A DNA stretch of 64,000 nt. Source: Flavimaricola marinus (GTDB taxonomy: Bacteria > Pseudomonadota > Alphaproteobacteria > Rhodobacterales > Rhodobacteraceae). Positions 25,453 through 33,847 of the stretch are shown here, in pieces (position 1 is the first letter of the stretch; every line of letters begins with the position of its first letter). The notes below the pieces were generated by a model that did not search any database, had not been told where the DNA came from, and worked only from the letters and a program-made list of their open reading frames with translations. A program made the position numbers and the translations under genes. The DNA lies in the NCBI RefSeq assembly GCF_900184895.1, contig NZ_FXZK01000004.1, forward strand, positions 1 through 64,000, read 5' to 3'.

Positions 25453-26783
25453 TGGAGCTAGACGACACCTTCGCCGCGCAGGCGAGCAACATATTGCAAA
25501 TCGGAAAAGAGCTTATCGGGCAAGCCGAGGTCTTCCTCGCGACGTTGCTGCGGCCCTGGAATTTCTACCAAATCCTGATCGCGATCGGCCTGTTGGCATT
25601 GGCGCACATCCTTCGGGCCGTGCTGGCACCTCGATTGCACGCCTGGATGCGAACCCGGGAAGGCTGGCCGCGCTGGCGGATGCGGTATCTGGTTGTCGTG
25701 CACAAGAGGCTGCGGGCGATCTTCTTTGTCGTCCTGATCTGGACCGTCGTGCTGATCATGCGCGAAGTGACCTGGCCGTCCCGAAGCTACCTGCTTGGGA
25801 TCGTAGCCAACTTGGCAACGGCATGGCTGATCGTGGCGTTCGGAACCCGGCTGATCGCCAACCCGATCCTGCGAAGTGTCGTGCGCTACGGGGCTTGGGT
25901 CTGGATCACATTGCGGATCCTCGGGCTGACCGAAGAATCCGAGAACCTGCTTGATACGATTGCCCTGCATATCGGCGACATGCGGATTTCCATGCTGCTC
26001 GTTCTGCAAGCGCTTCTGTCTCTCGGGGTGTTGATTTTCGTGGCGCGGTTGGTCAACCGAACGGCGACCGCGCGGATCGAGGGCAACGATGAGATCAGCC
26101 CGTCGATGCGGGTGCTCATGGTCAAGGTCATGCAGATCACGCTCTACGGCATCGCGTTCTTTGTTGCGATGCGGGCGGTGGGGGTCGATCTGACGGGGCT
26201 GGCCGTGCTTTCGGGCGCGATCGGCGTCGGTCTTGGTTTTGGTCTGCAAAAGGTGGTGTCCAACCTTGTGTCGGGGGTGATCATCCTGCTCGACAAGTCG
26301 ATCAAGCCCGGCGACGTGATCAGTTTGGGCGAGACGTTCGGCTGGATCAATTCACTGGGGGCCCGGTACGTCAGCATCACCACGCGTGACGGCAAGGAAT
26401 ACCTCATCCCCAACGAGGATCTGATCACCGGGCAGGTGGTGAACTGGTCGCATTCCAACGATTTCGTCCGGCTCGATATCTTTTTCGGGACCGCCTATGG
26501 AAACAACCCCCACGATGTCCGCCGCATTGCCATCGCGGCGGCGGCCTCGGTGCAGAGGGTCCTGCCGGACAAGCCTCCGGTTTGCCATATCGTGGGATTC
26601 GGTGACAGCAGCGTAGACTATATACTGCGGTTCTGGATCAGAGACCCGACCGGTGGCCTGACCAACATCCGGGGCAACGTCTACCTCGCGCTTTGGGACG
26701 CATTCGCCGAGAACGGGATCGACATCCCGTTCCCGCAGCGCGAAGTCCGGCTGTTGGGAAATGAGAGGGGCCTGACCGAATAG
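25452..26783 (+). CDS. MscS-family mechanosensitive ion channel
   Basis: Membrane channel of 443 residues that releases small solutes on osmotic downshift. Several hydrophobic helices fill the first 270 residues; the pore-lining TM3 region is AVLSGAIGVGLGFGLQKVVSNLVSG (Gly/Ala-rich, ending with the kink), followed by the beta domain IILLDKSIKPGDVISL, YVSITTRDGKEYLIPNEDLI and the C-terminal domain. The first 180 residues form an extra N-terminal membrane module, as in mid-sized MscS paralogs. GGCGGG lies before the ATG. It is divergent from the GNAT gene, with start codons touching. Confidence 0.92.
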   Translation: MELDDTFAAQASNILQIGKELIGQAEVFLATLLRPWNFYQILIAIGLLALAHILRAVLAPRLHAWMRTREGWPRWRMRYLVVVHKRLRAIFFVVLIWTVVLIMREVTWPSRSYLLGIVANLATAWLIVAFGTRLIANPILRSVVRYGAWVWITLRILGLTEESENLLDTIALHIGDMRISMLLVLQALLSLGVLIFVARLVNRTATARIEGNDEISPSMRVLMVKVMQITLYGIAFFVAMRAVGVDLTGLAVLSGAIGVGLGFGLQKVVSNLVSGVIILLDKSIKPGDVISLGETFGWINSLGARYVSITTRDGKEYLIPNEDLITGQVVNWSHSNDFVRLDIFFGTAYGNNPHDVRRIAIAAAASVQRVLPDKPPVCHIVGFGDSSVDYILRFWIRDPTGGLTNIRGNVYLALWDAFAENGIDIPFPQREVRLLGNERGLTE

Positions 26784-26823
26784 CGCGCCTTCGGCGCATT
26801 CGATGTGCGCTTTGCGCGGTTTC

Positions 26824-26842
26824 GCGGGGGCCTTGCCCCCGC
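26824..26842. terminator. GC hairpin followed by T-rich repeat, terminator-like
   Basis: GCGGGGGC, loop CTT, GCCCCCGC forms an 8-bp stem 40 bases after the mscS stop, between convergent genes. Seven bases on, the dispersed repeat unit GATATTTTTGACC supplies a run of five T. It is probably the terminator of mscS. Confidence 0.55.
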
Positions 26843-26849
26843 ACCCCCA

Positions 26850-26870
26850 GGATATTTTTGACCCAAAGAA
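26850..26870 (+). repeat. Dispersed intergenic repeat, copy 1
   Basis: G plus GATATTTTTGACCCAAAGAA, identical over 21 bases to 29729-29749. This copy sits directly behind a GC hairpin at the 3' end of mscS and overlaps no gene. The T-run suggests these repeats are mobile or recycled transcription-termination modules. Confidence 0.7.
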
Positions 26871-26874
26871 ATGG

Positions 26875-28398
26875 CTAGAGAGTCAGCTCCGACTGAGAGC
26901 TGAAGAATTGCTCCGGGCTCTCGACTTCGATCAGCCTGTTGCGCTCGATCTGCCAGAAACGATTGCCGATTGCCCGCACGAAGCTTCGGTCGTGGCTGAC
27001 CAGAAGGCAGGTCGCCTCGTGCGCGAGCAGTTCCGCTTCGAGCATCTCCTGCCCTTCGATATCGAGATGGTTGGTCGGCTCGTCGAGCAGGTAGAAGTTG
27101 GGGTGACCCAGCCGCAGGATCACCATGGCCAAGCGGGCCTTCTGGCCGCCCGAAAGCGCCACTAGCGGCCCGTTCTGCATGTCGATGGACATGCCTGCGC
27201 CGGCCAGCACCGCGCGTGCCCGCTGATCCCCGAGGTCGAATTGGTGCGTGATCGCCTCCAGCGGCGTTGCGTATCCGTCCAGCTGGCTCAACCCCTGATC
27301 CGAGATGCCCGGAACGATGGAAGGCGTTGCGCGGACCTCCGGATCGTTTGCGCCCCGGAGCACCTGTGCGACCCGCGTCATCAGCCGGGTCTTGCCGGTT
27401 CCATTCCGGCCGAGCAGAACAATTCTGTCACCCTGGTTGATCCAGGCTTGGCCGGTCTTGAACAACACGCGGTCGTCAGGGGTGCTGATCTGGGCGTCCT
27501 CAAAACTAACCAATGCCTTGGCATGGGTGCCGCTGTTCGTCAGACGGATCGCACCGGCCGTTCGATCCGCGTGGGCGGGCCGCGCGGCGTCTTCGAGCTT
27601 GGCGGCACGGTCCTTGAGCTGCTTGGTCTTGGTGATCAGTAGGTCTGAGCCGGAATTGATCCCGATGTTCTTGAGTTTCGCCGCCTGCCTGCGCAGTTGC
27701 GCGGCCTTCTTCATGTCGTTGTCGAACTGTCGCCCATCGGCGGCGTCGGCCTCGTCCAGAGCAATGCGGGCGTGGCTGAACGGCAACGGAAACAGTCGGC
27801 TTCGTTCGGCCCGGAGGAACAAGGTTCGATTGGTGACCGCGTCCAGAAAGGCCCGGTCATGGCTGGCGATGACCATCGGCAGATCGCGCGGCAGGGTGCC
27901 GATCCATCGCTCCAGCAGTCCGATCCGCACGAGATCGAGGTGGTTTGTGGGCTCGTCCATCAGCAGCAGGTCCGGTTCCGTCACCCAGACGCGGGCGAGC
28001 ATCGCCAACCTCTGCCAGCCACCCGATAGATTGCGAAGCGGTGTCTGACGATGATCCTGGGGGATATTCAGGTCGTCTAGGACGATATCGACGCGCCAGC
28101 TTTCCTCTTCCGCTTGCTCGGCCGACAAGGCCGAAAGCACGAGGGCATGGAGCGGCAGATCACCCAGCTCGTCCGGGATGTGCTGCTCGAGATGGCCGAT
28201 CCGCAATCCGCGTGCGCGGGTGATCTCTCCCTCGGTCGGCTCGAACGCGCCCGTCATACAGCTCAGCAGGGTGGATTTGCCGCGGCCGTTTGCGGCGACG
28301 AGCCCGACCCGGTCCGCTTTGTTGAGGGTCAGGTCCAGTCCGGTGAAAAGGGGCGTGCCGAGCGTGACGCCGAGGCTGCGAAGGTTTAGAATGGCCAT
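26875..28398 (-). CDS. ABC-F family ATPase (translation factor type)
   Basis: Soluble protein of 507 residues with two ATP-binding cassettes and no membrane segments. Cassette 1: Walker A ANGRGKST, signature LSGGWQRLAML, Walker B LLLMDEPTNHLD. Linker with charged helices (AAQLRRQAAKLKNIG, KTKQLKDRAAKLEDAARP), the P-site tRNA interaction motif region. Cassette 2: Walker A GRNGTGKTRLM, signature LSGGQKARLAMV, Walker B FYLLDEPTNHLD. ABC-F proteins bind the ribosomal E site and relieve stalled or drug-inhibited ribosomes. The gene is preceded by a 23-codon leader ORF and mutually exclusive hairpins, an arrangement known for regulated antibiotic-resistance ABC-F genes. Confidence 0.92.
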   Translation of the reverse strand: MAILNLRSLGVTLGTPLFTGLDLTLNKADRVGLVAANGRGKSTLLSCMTGAFEPTEGEITRARGLRIGHLEQHIPDELGDLPLHALVLSALSAEQAEEESWRVDIVLDDLNIPQDHRQTPLRNLSGGWQRLAMLARVWVTEPDLLLMDEPTNHLDLVRIGLLERWIGTLPRDLPMVIASHDRAFLDAVTNRTLFLRAERSRLFPLPFSHARIALDEADAADGRQFDNDMKKAAQLRRQAAKLKNIGINSGSDLLITKTKQLKDRAAKLEDAARPAHADRTAGAIRLTNSGTHAKALVSFEDAQISTPDDRVLFKTGQAWINQGDRIVLLGRNGTGKTRLMTRVAQVLRGANDPEVRATPSIVPGISDQGLSQLDGYATPLEAITHQFDLGDQRARAVLAGAGMSIDMQNGPLVALSGGQKARLAMVILRLGHPNFYLLDEPTNHLDIEGQEMLEAELLAHEATCLLVSHDRSFVRAIGNRFWQIERNRLIEVESPEQFFSSQSELTL

Positions 28399-28401
28399 GA
28401 G

Positions 28402-28459
28402 ATGGGTCTCTGATCTGAAAGTGGAAGTGGCCCGGCGAGGGCCGAAAAGAGCAGATCAG
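28402..28459 (-). promoter_or_regulatory. Switchable hairpin before the ABC-F start codon
   Basis: On the transcript, CTGATCTG (28459-28452) pairs with CAGATCAG (28417-28410) over 8 bp, enclosing an inner GGCCC/GGGCC stem (28443-28429). The structure ends 12 bases before the ABC-F ATG. The GATCAG arm has a competitor: GGGCTGATC (28486-28478), at the end of the leader ORF, can pair with GATCAG plus CCC (28415-28404). Mutually exclusive pairings of this kind are what a translation-sensing attenuator needs. Confidence 0.5.
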
Positions 28460-28479
28460 GATTGGAATGTCGTCCCGGA

Positions 28480-28551
28480 TCAGCCCTGCACGAAGACGCA
28501 CAGGGCGAAAACAGGGCTCATATTTCGAGGCAATCGCACGGTCGCGACCAT
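28480..28551 (-). CDS. Leader peptide of the ABC-F gene (23 aa)
   Basis: A 23-residue frame starts at 28551 with an almost ideal ribosome-binding site, AAGGAGGGG-ACA-ATG, and stops at 28480, 81 bases ahead of the ABC-F start. It begins MVATVRLPRN and ends VFALCVFVQG. Inside it, AGCCCTG (28518-28512) or GCCCTG (28506-28501) can pair with CAGGGCT (28488-28482), so ribosome position would change the fold. Leader peptides of this size control antibiotic-responsive ABC-F genes such as msrD and vmlR. The regulatory role here is inference; the translation signal itself is strong. Confidence 0.62.
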   Translation of the reverse strand: MVATVRLPRNMSPVFALCVFVQG

Positions 28552-28713
28552 TGTCCCCTCCTTCGGTTCAATTCAGATTTGCACGGGATTGACCGGAATG
28601 CAATCGGTTGGAGGTTGGTGAAGTGGCTGAATAGTGGCGCAATTGTCGGCCTGAATTCGCCTGTCGTCAGGTCCTTTATTGAAATGTCACTTTTGGAGGG
28701 CTAAGTTGACACC
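28552..28713. other. Divergent intergenic region between ABC-F leader and rsfS
   Basis: About 160 bases, noticeably AT-richer than the flanking genes, that must hold both promoters. Toward the ABC-F leader, TTGCAT with a 17-bp spacing to AAATCT is the only -35/-10 pair I find and it is weak. Toward rsfS, TTTTGGAGGGCTAAG precedes the first ATG. No other gene is seen. Confidence 0.4.
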
Positions 28714-29196
28714 ATGCCTTGCGCCGAGGCTGATGGCGGCGCGTTTCAGGAGGACAATGATCTGTCACCCAACACCATGGCGGCTTCGTCCGCTGCCGCA
28801 CCGGCCGAACGCGCTCGCAAGAAGGGCGATCTCGGCATGACCAAGGCAACGTCTGACGCGCTCCTGAGCGCGGTTCTTGCCTCCCTCGATGAAGACAAGG
28901 CCGAAGACGTCGTGCAGATTGATCTGCGCGGCAAGTCCGAGATCGGCGACTGGATGGTCGTCTGTTCGGGGCGGTCGTCCCGTCAGGTCAACGCAATCTC
29001 GGAGAAATTGACGGACCGCCTCAAGGCGGAATTCGGCGTCATCTCGAAGGTCGAGGGCAAGGAAACCGGCGATTGGGTTCTGATCGATACCGGCGACATC
29101 ATCGTCCATGTGTTCCGGCCGGAAGTGCGCGAGTTCTACCAGTTGGAGAAGATGTGGCTGCCTGCTGGCACCGATCCGGCTGCATCGTTCCGCTAA
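28714..29196 (+). CDS. rsfS: Ribosome silencing factor RsfS
   Basis: Protein of up to 160 residues that binds L14 (uL14) on the 50S subunit and blocks subunit joining in starvation. The RsfS domain runs from about residue 45: LLSAVLASLDEDKAEDVVQI, then GDWMVVCSGRSSRQVNAISE, KVEGKETGDWVLIDTGDIIVHVF and REFYQLEKMW. The N-terminus is uncertain: ATG 28714 has GGAGGG 13 bases upstream, while ATG at 28777 or 28837 would remove a low-complexity Ala-rich stretch. Followed five bases later by rlmH, the usual partner in alphaproteobacteria. Confidence 0.93.
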   Translation: MPCAEADGGAFQEDNDLSPNTMAASSAAAPAERARKKGDLGMTKATSDALLSAVLASLDEDKAEDVVQIDLRGKSEIGDWMVVCSGRSSRQVNAISEKLTDRLKAEFGVISKVEGKETGDWVLIDTGDIIVHVFRPEVREFYQLEKMWLPAGTDPAASFR

Positions 29197-29200
29197 GGAC

Positions 29201-29671
29201 ATGAAGGTATCGATCTGCGCTGTGGGTCGCCTTCGGGCGGGCCCGGAAAAAGATCTGGTCGACGACTATCTGAAGCGATTTGACCGAACGGGCCGGGCGC
29301 TTGCTCTCGGGCCGTGCGCCGTGAGCGAGGTGGAGGATCGCAAGGGTGGCGGCATGGCTGCCGAAGCGACCTTGCTGGATCGGGCCATTCCGGACGGTTC
29401 CTTGATTTGCGTGATGGACGAGCGCGGTGCGGTGCTGTCATCGCCGGATTTCGCGTCCAAACTGGCGGGTTGGCGCGATCAGGGGCGCTCTGACGTTGCA
29501 TTCGTTATCGGTGGGGCCGACGGGATCGATCTCGCCCTGCGAAGCCGCGCTGATTTCGCGCTGTCATTCGGGGCAATGGTCTGGCCGCATATGCTGGTTC
29601 GGGTCATGTTGGCCGAGCAATTGTATCGCGCGGCATCGATCCTGTCGGGGGCGCCGTATCATCGCAGCTAG
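29201..29671 (+). CDS. rlmH: 23S rRNA (pseudouridine-1915-N3)-methyltransferase
   Basis: SPOUT methyltransferase of 156 residues that methylates pseudouridine 1915 in helix 69. Motifs are the N-terminal VSICAVGRLRAGPEK, the knot segment LICVMDERGAVLSSPDFA, the SAM-binding DVAFVIGGADGID and the C-terminal MVWPHMLVRVMLAEQLYRAASILSGAPYHRS (HxxxRxxxxEQxYRA-type ending). The start ATG lies five bases after the rsfS stop, with AAGGAC before it. Length is standard. Confidence 0.96.
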   Translation: MKVSICAVGRLRAGPEKDLVDDYLKRFDRTGRALALGPCAVSEVEDRKGGGMAAEATLLDRAIPDGSLICVMDERGAVLSSPDFASKLAGWRDQGRSDVAFVIGGADGIDLALRSRADFALSFGAMVWPHMLVRVMLAEQLYRAASILSGAPYHRS

Positions 29672-29728
29672 GTTGGGCGCGGCCACTTATACCCTCCGAA
29701 CATTCGCTCATCGGCCGCGTTGCGACGT

Positions 29729-29749
29729 GGATATTTTTGACCCAAAGAA
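29729..29749 (+). repeat. Dispersed intergenic repeat, copy 2
   Basis: Identical over 21 bases to 26850-26870 (core GATATTTTTGACCCAAAGAA). It lies between rlmH and gpmI, about 58 bases after the rlmH stop. The GC hairpin found ahead of copy 1 is not present here. Confidence 0.7.
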
Positions 29750-29817
29750 GCACCCTGTCGTTCACCTTGCCGAGCCCATGGGTTAGAACCGACGACAGAG
29801 TATGAGGAGAGCCAGCC

Positions 29818-31338
29818 ATGTCCGTGCCGAAACCTGTCGTCCTGTGTATCCTCGATGGATGGGGGCAGCGCGAAGAGACCGAGGGAAACGCCCCGGCCTT
29901 GGCAAAAACCCCGGTATTTGACGAGATCATGTCGACTTGCCCCCATGCGACCTTGATCACACACGGGCCCGATGTGGGCCTGCCGACGGGCCAGATGGGC
30001 AATTCGGAAGTAGGGCATACGAATATCGGCGCCGGACGCGTGGTGGCGATGGACCTTGGGCAAATCGATCTCGCCATCGAGGATGGATCCTTTGCCAAGG
30101 CCGAGGCGCTGGTGCGCTTTGTTGCCGCGCTGCGCAAGAGCGGTGGAACGGCGCATCTGATGGCCGTGGTGTCCGATGGCGGTGTGCATGGCCATATCGA
30201 TCACCTCATTGCGGCGTGTCAGGCATTTGCTGATGCGGAAGTTCCTGTGGCGATCCATGCGATCACCGACGGGCGTGATGTTGCGCCGACTTCAGCGGCG
30301 CATTTCCTGAGCGACCTGCAGACCCGGATGCCCGATGGCGTACGGATCGCAACCGTTATTGGCCGCTATTACGCAATGGACCGGGACAACCGTTGGGAAC
30401 GGGTCAAGACCGCCTATGACGCCATGGTTCTGGGTGAGGGCGAGACGTCCGACACTGCAGATGTGGCCGTCACGAATGCAACGTCGGATGGCAAGACCGA
30501 TGAATTCATTCCGGCCACAGTCATTGGCGATTACTCTGGCATGGCACCTGAAGATGGGCTGTTCTGCCTCAACTTCCGCGCCGACCGCGCCCGCGAGATC
30601 CTCGCCGCCGTCGCTGACCCGGATTTCGACGGTTGGGATCGTGGCCCGCGGCTCGACCTCACCGCCCGGCTCGGCATGGTGCAATATTCCGACGCTCACA
30701 ACGCATGGTATGACACCGTCTTTCCTAAACGCGAGATCGTCAACACGCTCGGCGAATGGGTGGCCAAGCATGACCTGAGCCAATATCGCCTCGCAGAGAC
30801 CGAGAAATACCCCCATGTCACCTTCTTTCTGAATGGTGGCAAGGAAACCCCGGAAGACGGCGAGGATCGCAAGATGCCCCTGTCTCCGAAGGTCGCGACC
30901 TATGACATGCAGCCGGAGATGTCCTCGGTCGAAGTCACCGACGCCTTTGTCGCCGCCATCGAGCATGGCTACGACCTGATCGTGACCAACTATGCCAATC
31001 CGGACATGGTCGGGCATACCGGCGATCTTCAGGCCGCGATGGCGGCCTGCGAGGCGGTCGATACCGGGCTGGGACGGGTCGTCGCGGCACTCAAGGCAGC
31101 GGGTGGGGCCATGATCGTCACGGCCGACCACGGGAATTGCGAGGTCATGATCGACCCCAAAACCGGTGGGCCGCATACGGCGCATACCACCAATCTGGTG
31201 CCTGTCGCCCTTGTGGGTGGGCCGGATGGGGTCAGCCTTCGTCACGGCCGCTTGGCGGATCTGGCGCCGACGCTGCTCGACCTGATGGGGCTCGACCTGC
31301 CGCCGGAAATGACGGGGCGGAGCCTGATCGTCAGATGA
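29818..31338 (+). CDS. gpmI: 2,3-bisphosphoglycerate-independent phosphoglycerate mutase
   Basis: Mn-dependent enzyme of 506 residues interconverting 3- and 2-phosphoglycerate. Motifs: VVLCILDGWGQRE at the start, the phosphoserine loop MGNSEVGHTNIGAGR, HAITDGRDVAP, GRYYAMDRDNRWER, the NFRADRAREI phosphate pocket, NYANPDMVGHTGD and MIVTADHGNCEVM. All metal ligands are present. GAGGAGAGCC precedes the ATG. The stop overlaps the envC-like gene by ATGA. Confidence 0.97.
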   Translation: MSVPKPVVLCILDGWGQREETEGNAPALAKTPVFDEIMSTCPHATLITHGPDVGLPTGQMGNSEVGHTNIGAGRVVAMDLGQIDLAIEDGSFAKAEALVRFVAALRKSGGTAHLMAVVSDGGVHGHIDHLIAACQAFADAEVPVAIHAITDGRDVAPTSAAHFLSDLQTRMPDGVRIATVIGRYYAMDRDNRWERVKTAYDAMVLGEGETSDTADVAVTNATSDGKTDEFIPATVIGDYSGMAPEDGLFCLNFRADRAREILAAVADPDFDGWDRGPRLDLTARLGMVQYSDAHNAWYDTVFPKREIVNTLGEWVAKHDLSQYRLAETEKYPHVTFFLNGGKETPEDGEDRKMPLSPKVATYDMQPEMSSVEVTDAFVAAIEHGYDLIVTNYANPDMVGHTGDLQAAMAACEAVDTGLGRVVAALKAAGGAMIVTADHGNCEVMIDPKTGGPHTAHTTNLVPVALVGGPDGVSLRHGRLADLAPTLLDLMGLDLPPEMTGRSLIVR

Positions 31339-32462
31339 TCCGCCGGGCGGTCCTCGTAGCCGTGCTGATGGCGGGGCAAGCACTGGCCCAGGGTCAGGGC
31401 GAAACCGCCGAGGCGGCGGCGGCAGCGGCGGCACGGCTCGAGGCGGCAAGCGTCATGTTGCAGGAGGCCGACCGGGGCAGCGACCGTATCTCAGCGCTTA
31501 CCGAAACCGTGCAGGCCTATGAAGATGGCCTCGTGGCTCTGCGCGACGGCCTGCGGCGGGCCGCAATCCGGCAGCGGGCCATCGAAACGGAACTCGACGC
31601 CCGTTCGGAAGAGGTCGCCGAACTGCTCGGGGTGTTGCAGACAATGGGTCGCGCTCCGGCTCCGCTCTTGCTGCTGCACCCGTCCGGGCCGCTCGGAACG
31701 GCGCGATCTGGGATGATGGTGTCCGAGGTGACGCCCGCGTTGCAGGTGCGGGTCGATGAGCTCAAGGCCGATCTGGAAGAGGTTTCGCAACTGCGCGCGC
31801 TGCAAGACAGTGCGGCAGACACCCTGCGGCGCGGACTCGACGGCGCGCAAGAGGCGCGGGCTCAGCTGTCACAAGCGATATCCGAACGGACCGACCTGCC
31901 GCAGCGATTTACCGAAGACCCTGTGCGCACTGCCTTGCTGATCGCCTCGACTGAAACGCTCAGCGCCTTTGCCAGCGGGCTGGCCGATGTGGTGGATCAG
32001 GATCTGGGTGGGGTCGCCCCGGACGCGACGGCGCTCAAGGGTGGGTTGGGACTTCCCGTGCAGGGCACTGTCCTTCGGCGGTTCAATCAGGCGGATGCCG
32101 CCGGAATCGTGCGGCCCGGTCTGGTGATCGCTGCACGACCGCGGTCGCTGGTCACCTCTCCGGCGGCCGCCACCGTGCGGTTTCGCGGGCCGCTGCTCGA
32201 CTATGGCAACGTCATCATCCTGGAGCCGGCGCCCGATGTCCTGCTTGTCGTTGCGGGGCTGGCGGAGGTATTCGGCGAAGCCGGCCAAGTTTTGCCGCAA
32301 GGGGCGCCGATTGGCCTGATGGGTGGTGAACAGCCCGGAGTTGACGCTATTTTGACCGAAAGTGCTGCCGGAGTCGGCGGCGGACGCTCGGAGACCCTTT
32401 ATCTCGAGGTAAGGGAAGGGCAGTCTGCAGTAGATCCCGCGACATGGTTCGCGCTGGAATGA
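31335..32462 (+). CDS. EnvC-like murein hydrolase activator (degenerate M23/LytM protein)
   Basis: Exported protein of 375 residues. The signal peptide is IRRAVLVAVLMAGQALA. Residues about 20-190 are a long coiled coil (heptads of Glu/Ala/Arg/Leu). The C-terminal part aligns with the LytM/M23 fold (VRPGLVIAARPRSLVTSPAAA, LLDYGNVIILEP, LPQGAPIGLMGG) but the zinc-binding His residues of active peptidases are absent (VRPGLVIAA where H-x-G-x-D is usual, VLLVVAGL where YxHL is usual). That is the known state of EnvC, which activates amidases at division rather than cutting peptidoglycan itself. Co-translated with gpmI through an ATGA overlap and followed by ctpA. Confidence 0.86.
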   Translation: MIRRAVLVAVLMAGQALAQGQGETAEAAAAAAARLEAASVMLQEADRGSDRISALTETVQAYEDGLVALRDGLRRAAIRQRAIETELDARSEEVAELLGVLQTMGRAPAPLLLLHPSGPLGTARSGMMVSEVTPALQVRVDELKADLEEVSQLRALQDSAADTLRRGLDGAQEARAQLSQAISERTDLPQRFTEDPVRTALLIASTETLSAFASGLADVVDQDLGGVAPDATALKGGLGLPVQGTVLRRFNQADAAGIVRPGLVIAARPRSLVTSPAAATVRFRGPLLDYGNVIILEPAPDVLLVVAGLAEVFGEAGQVLPQGAPIGLMGGEQPGVDAILTESAAGVGGGRSETLYLEVREGQSAVDPATWFALE

Positions 32463-32481
32463 TGTATTGAGGATGTCAGCA

Positions 32482-33843
32482 ATGAGAAAGCTTTTGATGG
32501 CCGTCGCGGGAGGCACCGCGCTTGGTCTGGTGGTGACGACGCAGGTCGCAGGCCCGTTGATCGCCCAAGAGGCCGCCAGTAGTGGCAGCGTCTATGAACA
32601 ACTGGATCTGTTCGGCGACATCTTCGAACGAATCCGCGCCGAGTATGTCGAGGACGTCGAAGCCTCCGACCTGATCGAGGCCGCGATCAACGGCATGCTC
32701 ACCTCGCTCGATCCGCATTCGAGCTATCTCAGCCCGGACGACGCTGCGGACATGCGGCTGCAGACCCGTGGCGAATTCGGTGGCCTCGGGATCGAAGTGA
32801 CGCAGGAAGAAGGCTGGGTCAAAGTCGTCTCGCCGATGGACGGCACCCCGGCGGATGCGGCCGGCATGATGTCGGGCGACTTCATCACCGCAGTCGACGG
32901 CCAAAGCACGCTCGGGCTGACGCTCGACGAGGCGGTCGAGTTGATGCGCGGCCCTGTCGGGTCGGAGATCATCATCACGGTCGTGCGCGAAGACAGCCCG
33001 GAGCCGTTCGACGTGTCGATCATTCGTGACACCATCCGGCTCACAGCCGTGCGGGCGCGGACCGAAGGCGAGACCGTCGTGCTCCGGGTGTCGACCTTCA
33101 ACGACCAGACTTTCCCCAACCTGTCGGACGGTCTGGCAGAACAGATCGCCGAAGCGGGCGGGATCGAAAACATCAACGGGGTGGTCATCGATCTGCGCAA
33201 CAACCCTGGCGGCCTGCTCAATCAGGCGGTCTATGTCTCCGACGCCTTCCTCGAGGCGGGCGAGATCGTGTCCACCCGTGGACGTGATCCGCAGGACGGG
33301 GATCGGTATAACGCGACACCGGGCGATCTGGCCCAAGGTCTGCCGATCGTGGTGCTGATCAATGGTGGCTCGGCCTCGGCGTCCGAGATCGTCGCAGGTG
33401 CGCTTCAGGATCACCGCCGGGCGATTGTCGTGGGCACGCAGTCCTTCGGCAAAGGCTCGGTTCAGACCGTCATGCCGCTGCGTGGCGACGGTGCCATGCG
33501 GCTGACGACAGCGCGGTATTACACGCCCTCCGGCCGGTCGATCCAGTCGCTCGGAATCTCGCCCGACATCATCGTGCAGCAGCCACCAAGGCGTCCGCTG
33601 GACGAAGAGTCAGAGGATTCGGATGCCGCTTTCCGGTCCGAGGCCGATCTGCGCGGGGCGCTCTCCAACAACAGCCTCACGCAGGACGAGTTGGACATCA
33701 TCCGCGACGATCAGGCCCGCGCCGAAGCGGCAGCAGCACTGCGTGAAGAGGATTATCAGCTGGCTTACGCCATCGACATCCTCAAAGGGCTCTCCGCCCT
33801 CGGTCCGGCAGCAGCCGCTGCGCTTGCGCAAAGCGGTAACTAA
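32482..33843 (+). CDS. ctpA: S41-family C-terminal processing peptidase (CtpA)
   Basis: Exported protease of 453 residues. Signal peptide [19 protein letters not shown], a short helix region with [20 protein letters not shown], a PDZ domain (FGGLGIEV to IRDTIRLT) and the S41 domain with LRNNPGGLL, the catalytic Ser in [14 protein letters not shown] and Lys in SFGKGSVQT. It trims envelope proteins and, in relatives, controls peptidoglycan hydrolases. The ATG at 32482 has GAGG nine bases upstream; an in-frame TTG and ATG just before it are possible. It lies 19 bases after the EnvC-like gene. Confidence 0.94.
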   Translation: MRKLLMAVAGGTALGLVVTTQVAGPLIAQEAASSGSVYEQLDLFGDIFERIRAEYVEDVEASDLIEAAINGMLTSLDPHSSYLSPDDAADMRLQTRGEFGGLGIEVTQEEGWVKVVSPMDGTPADAAGMMSGDFITAVDGQSTLGLTLDEAVELMRGPVGSEIIITVVREDSPEPFDVSIIRDTIRLTAVRARTEGETVVLRVSTFNDQTFPNLSDGLAEQIAEAGGIENINGVVIDLRNNPGGLLNQAVYVSDAFLEAGEIVSTRGRDPQDGDRYNATPGDLAQGLPIVVLINGGSASASEIVAGALQDHRRAIVVGTQSFGKGSVQTVMPLRGDGAMRLTTARYYTPSGRSIQSLGISPDIIVQQPPRRPLDEESEDSDAAFRSEADLRGALSNNSLTQDELDIIRDDQARAEAAAALREEDYQLAYAIDILKGLSALGPAAAAALAQSGN

Positions 33844-33847
33844 GCCA

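Noticed and set aside
31335-32462. Active M23 peptidase
   Set aside because: The zinc-binding His and Asp residues are not present, so it is called an EnvC-like activator.
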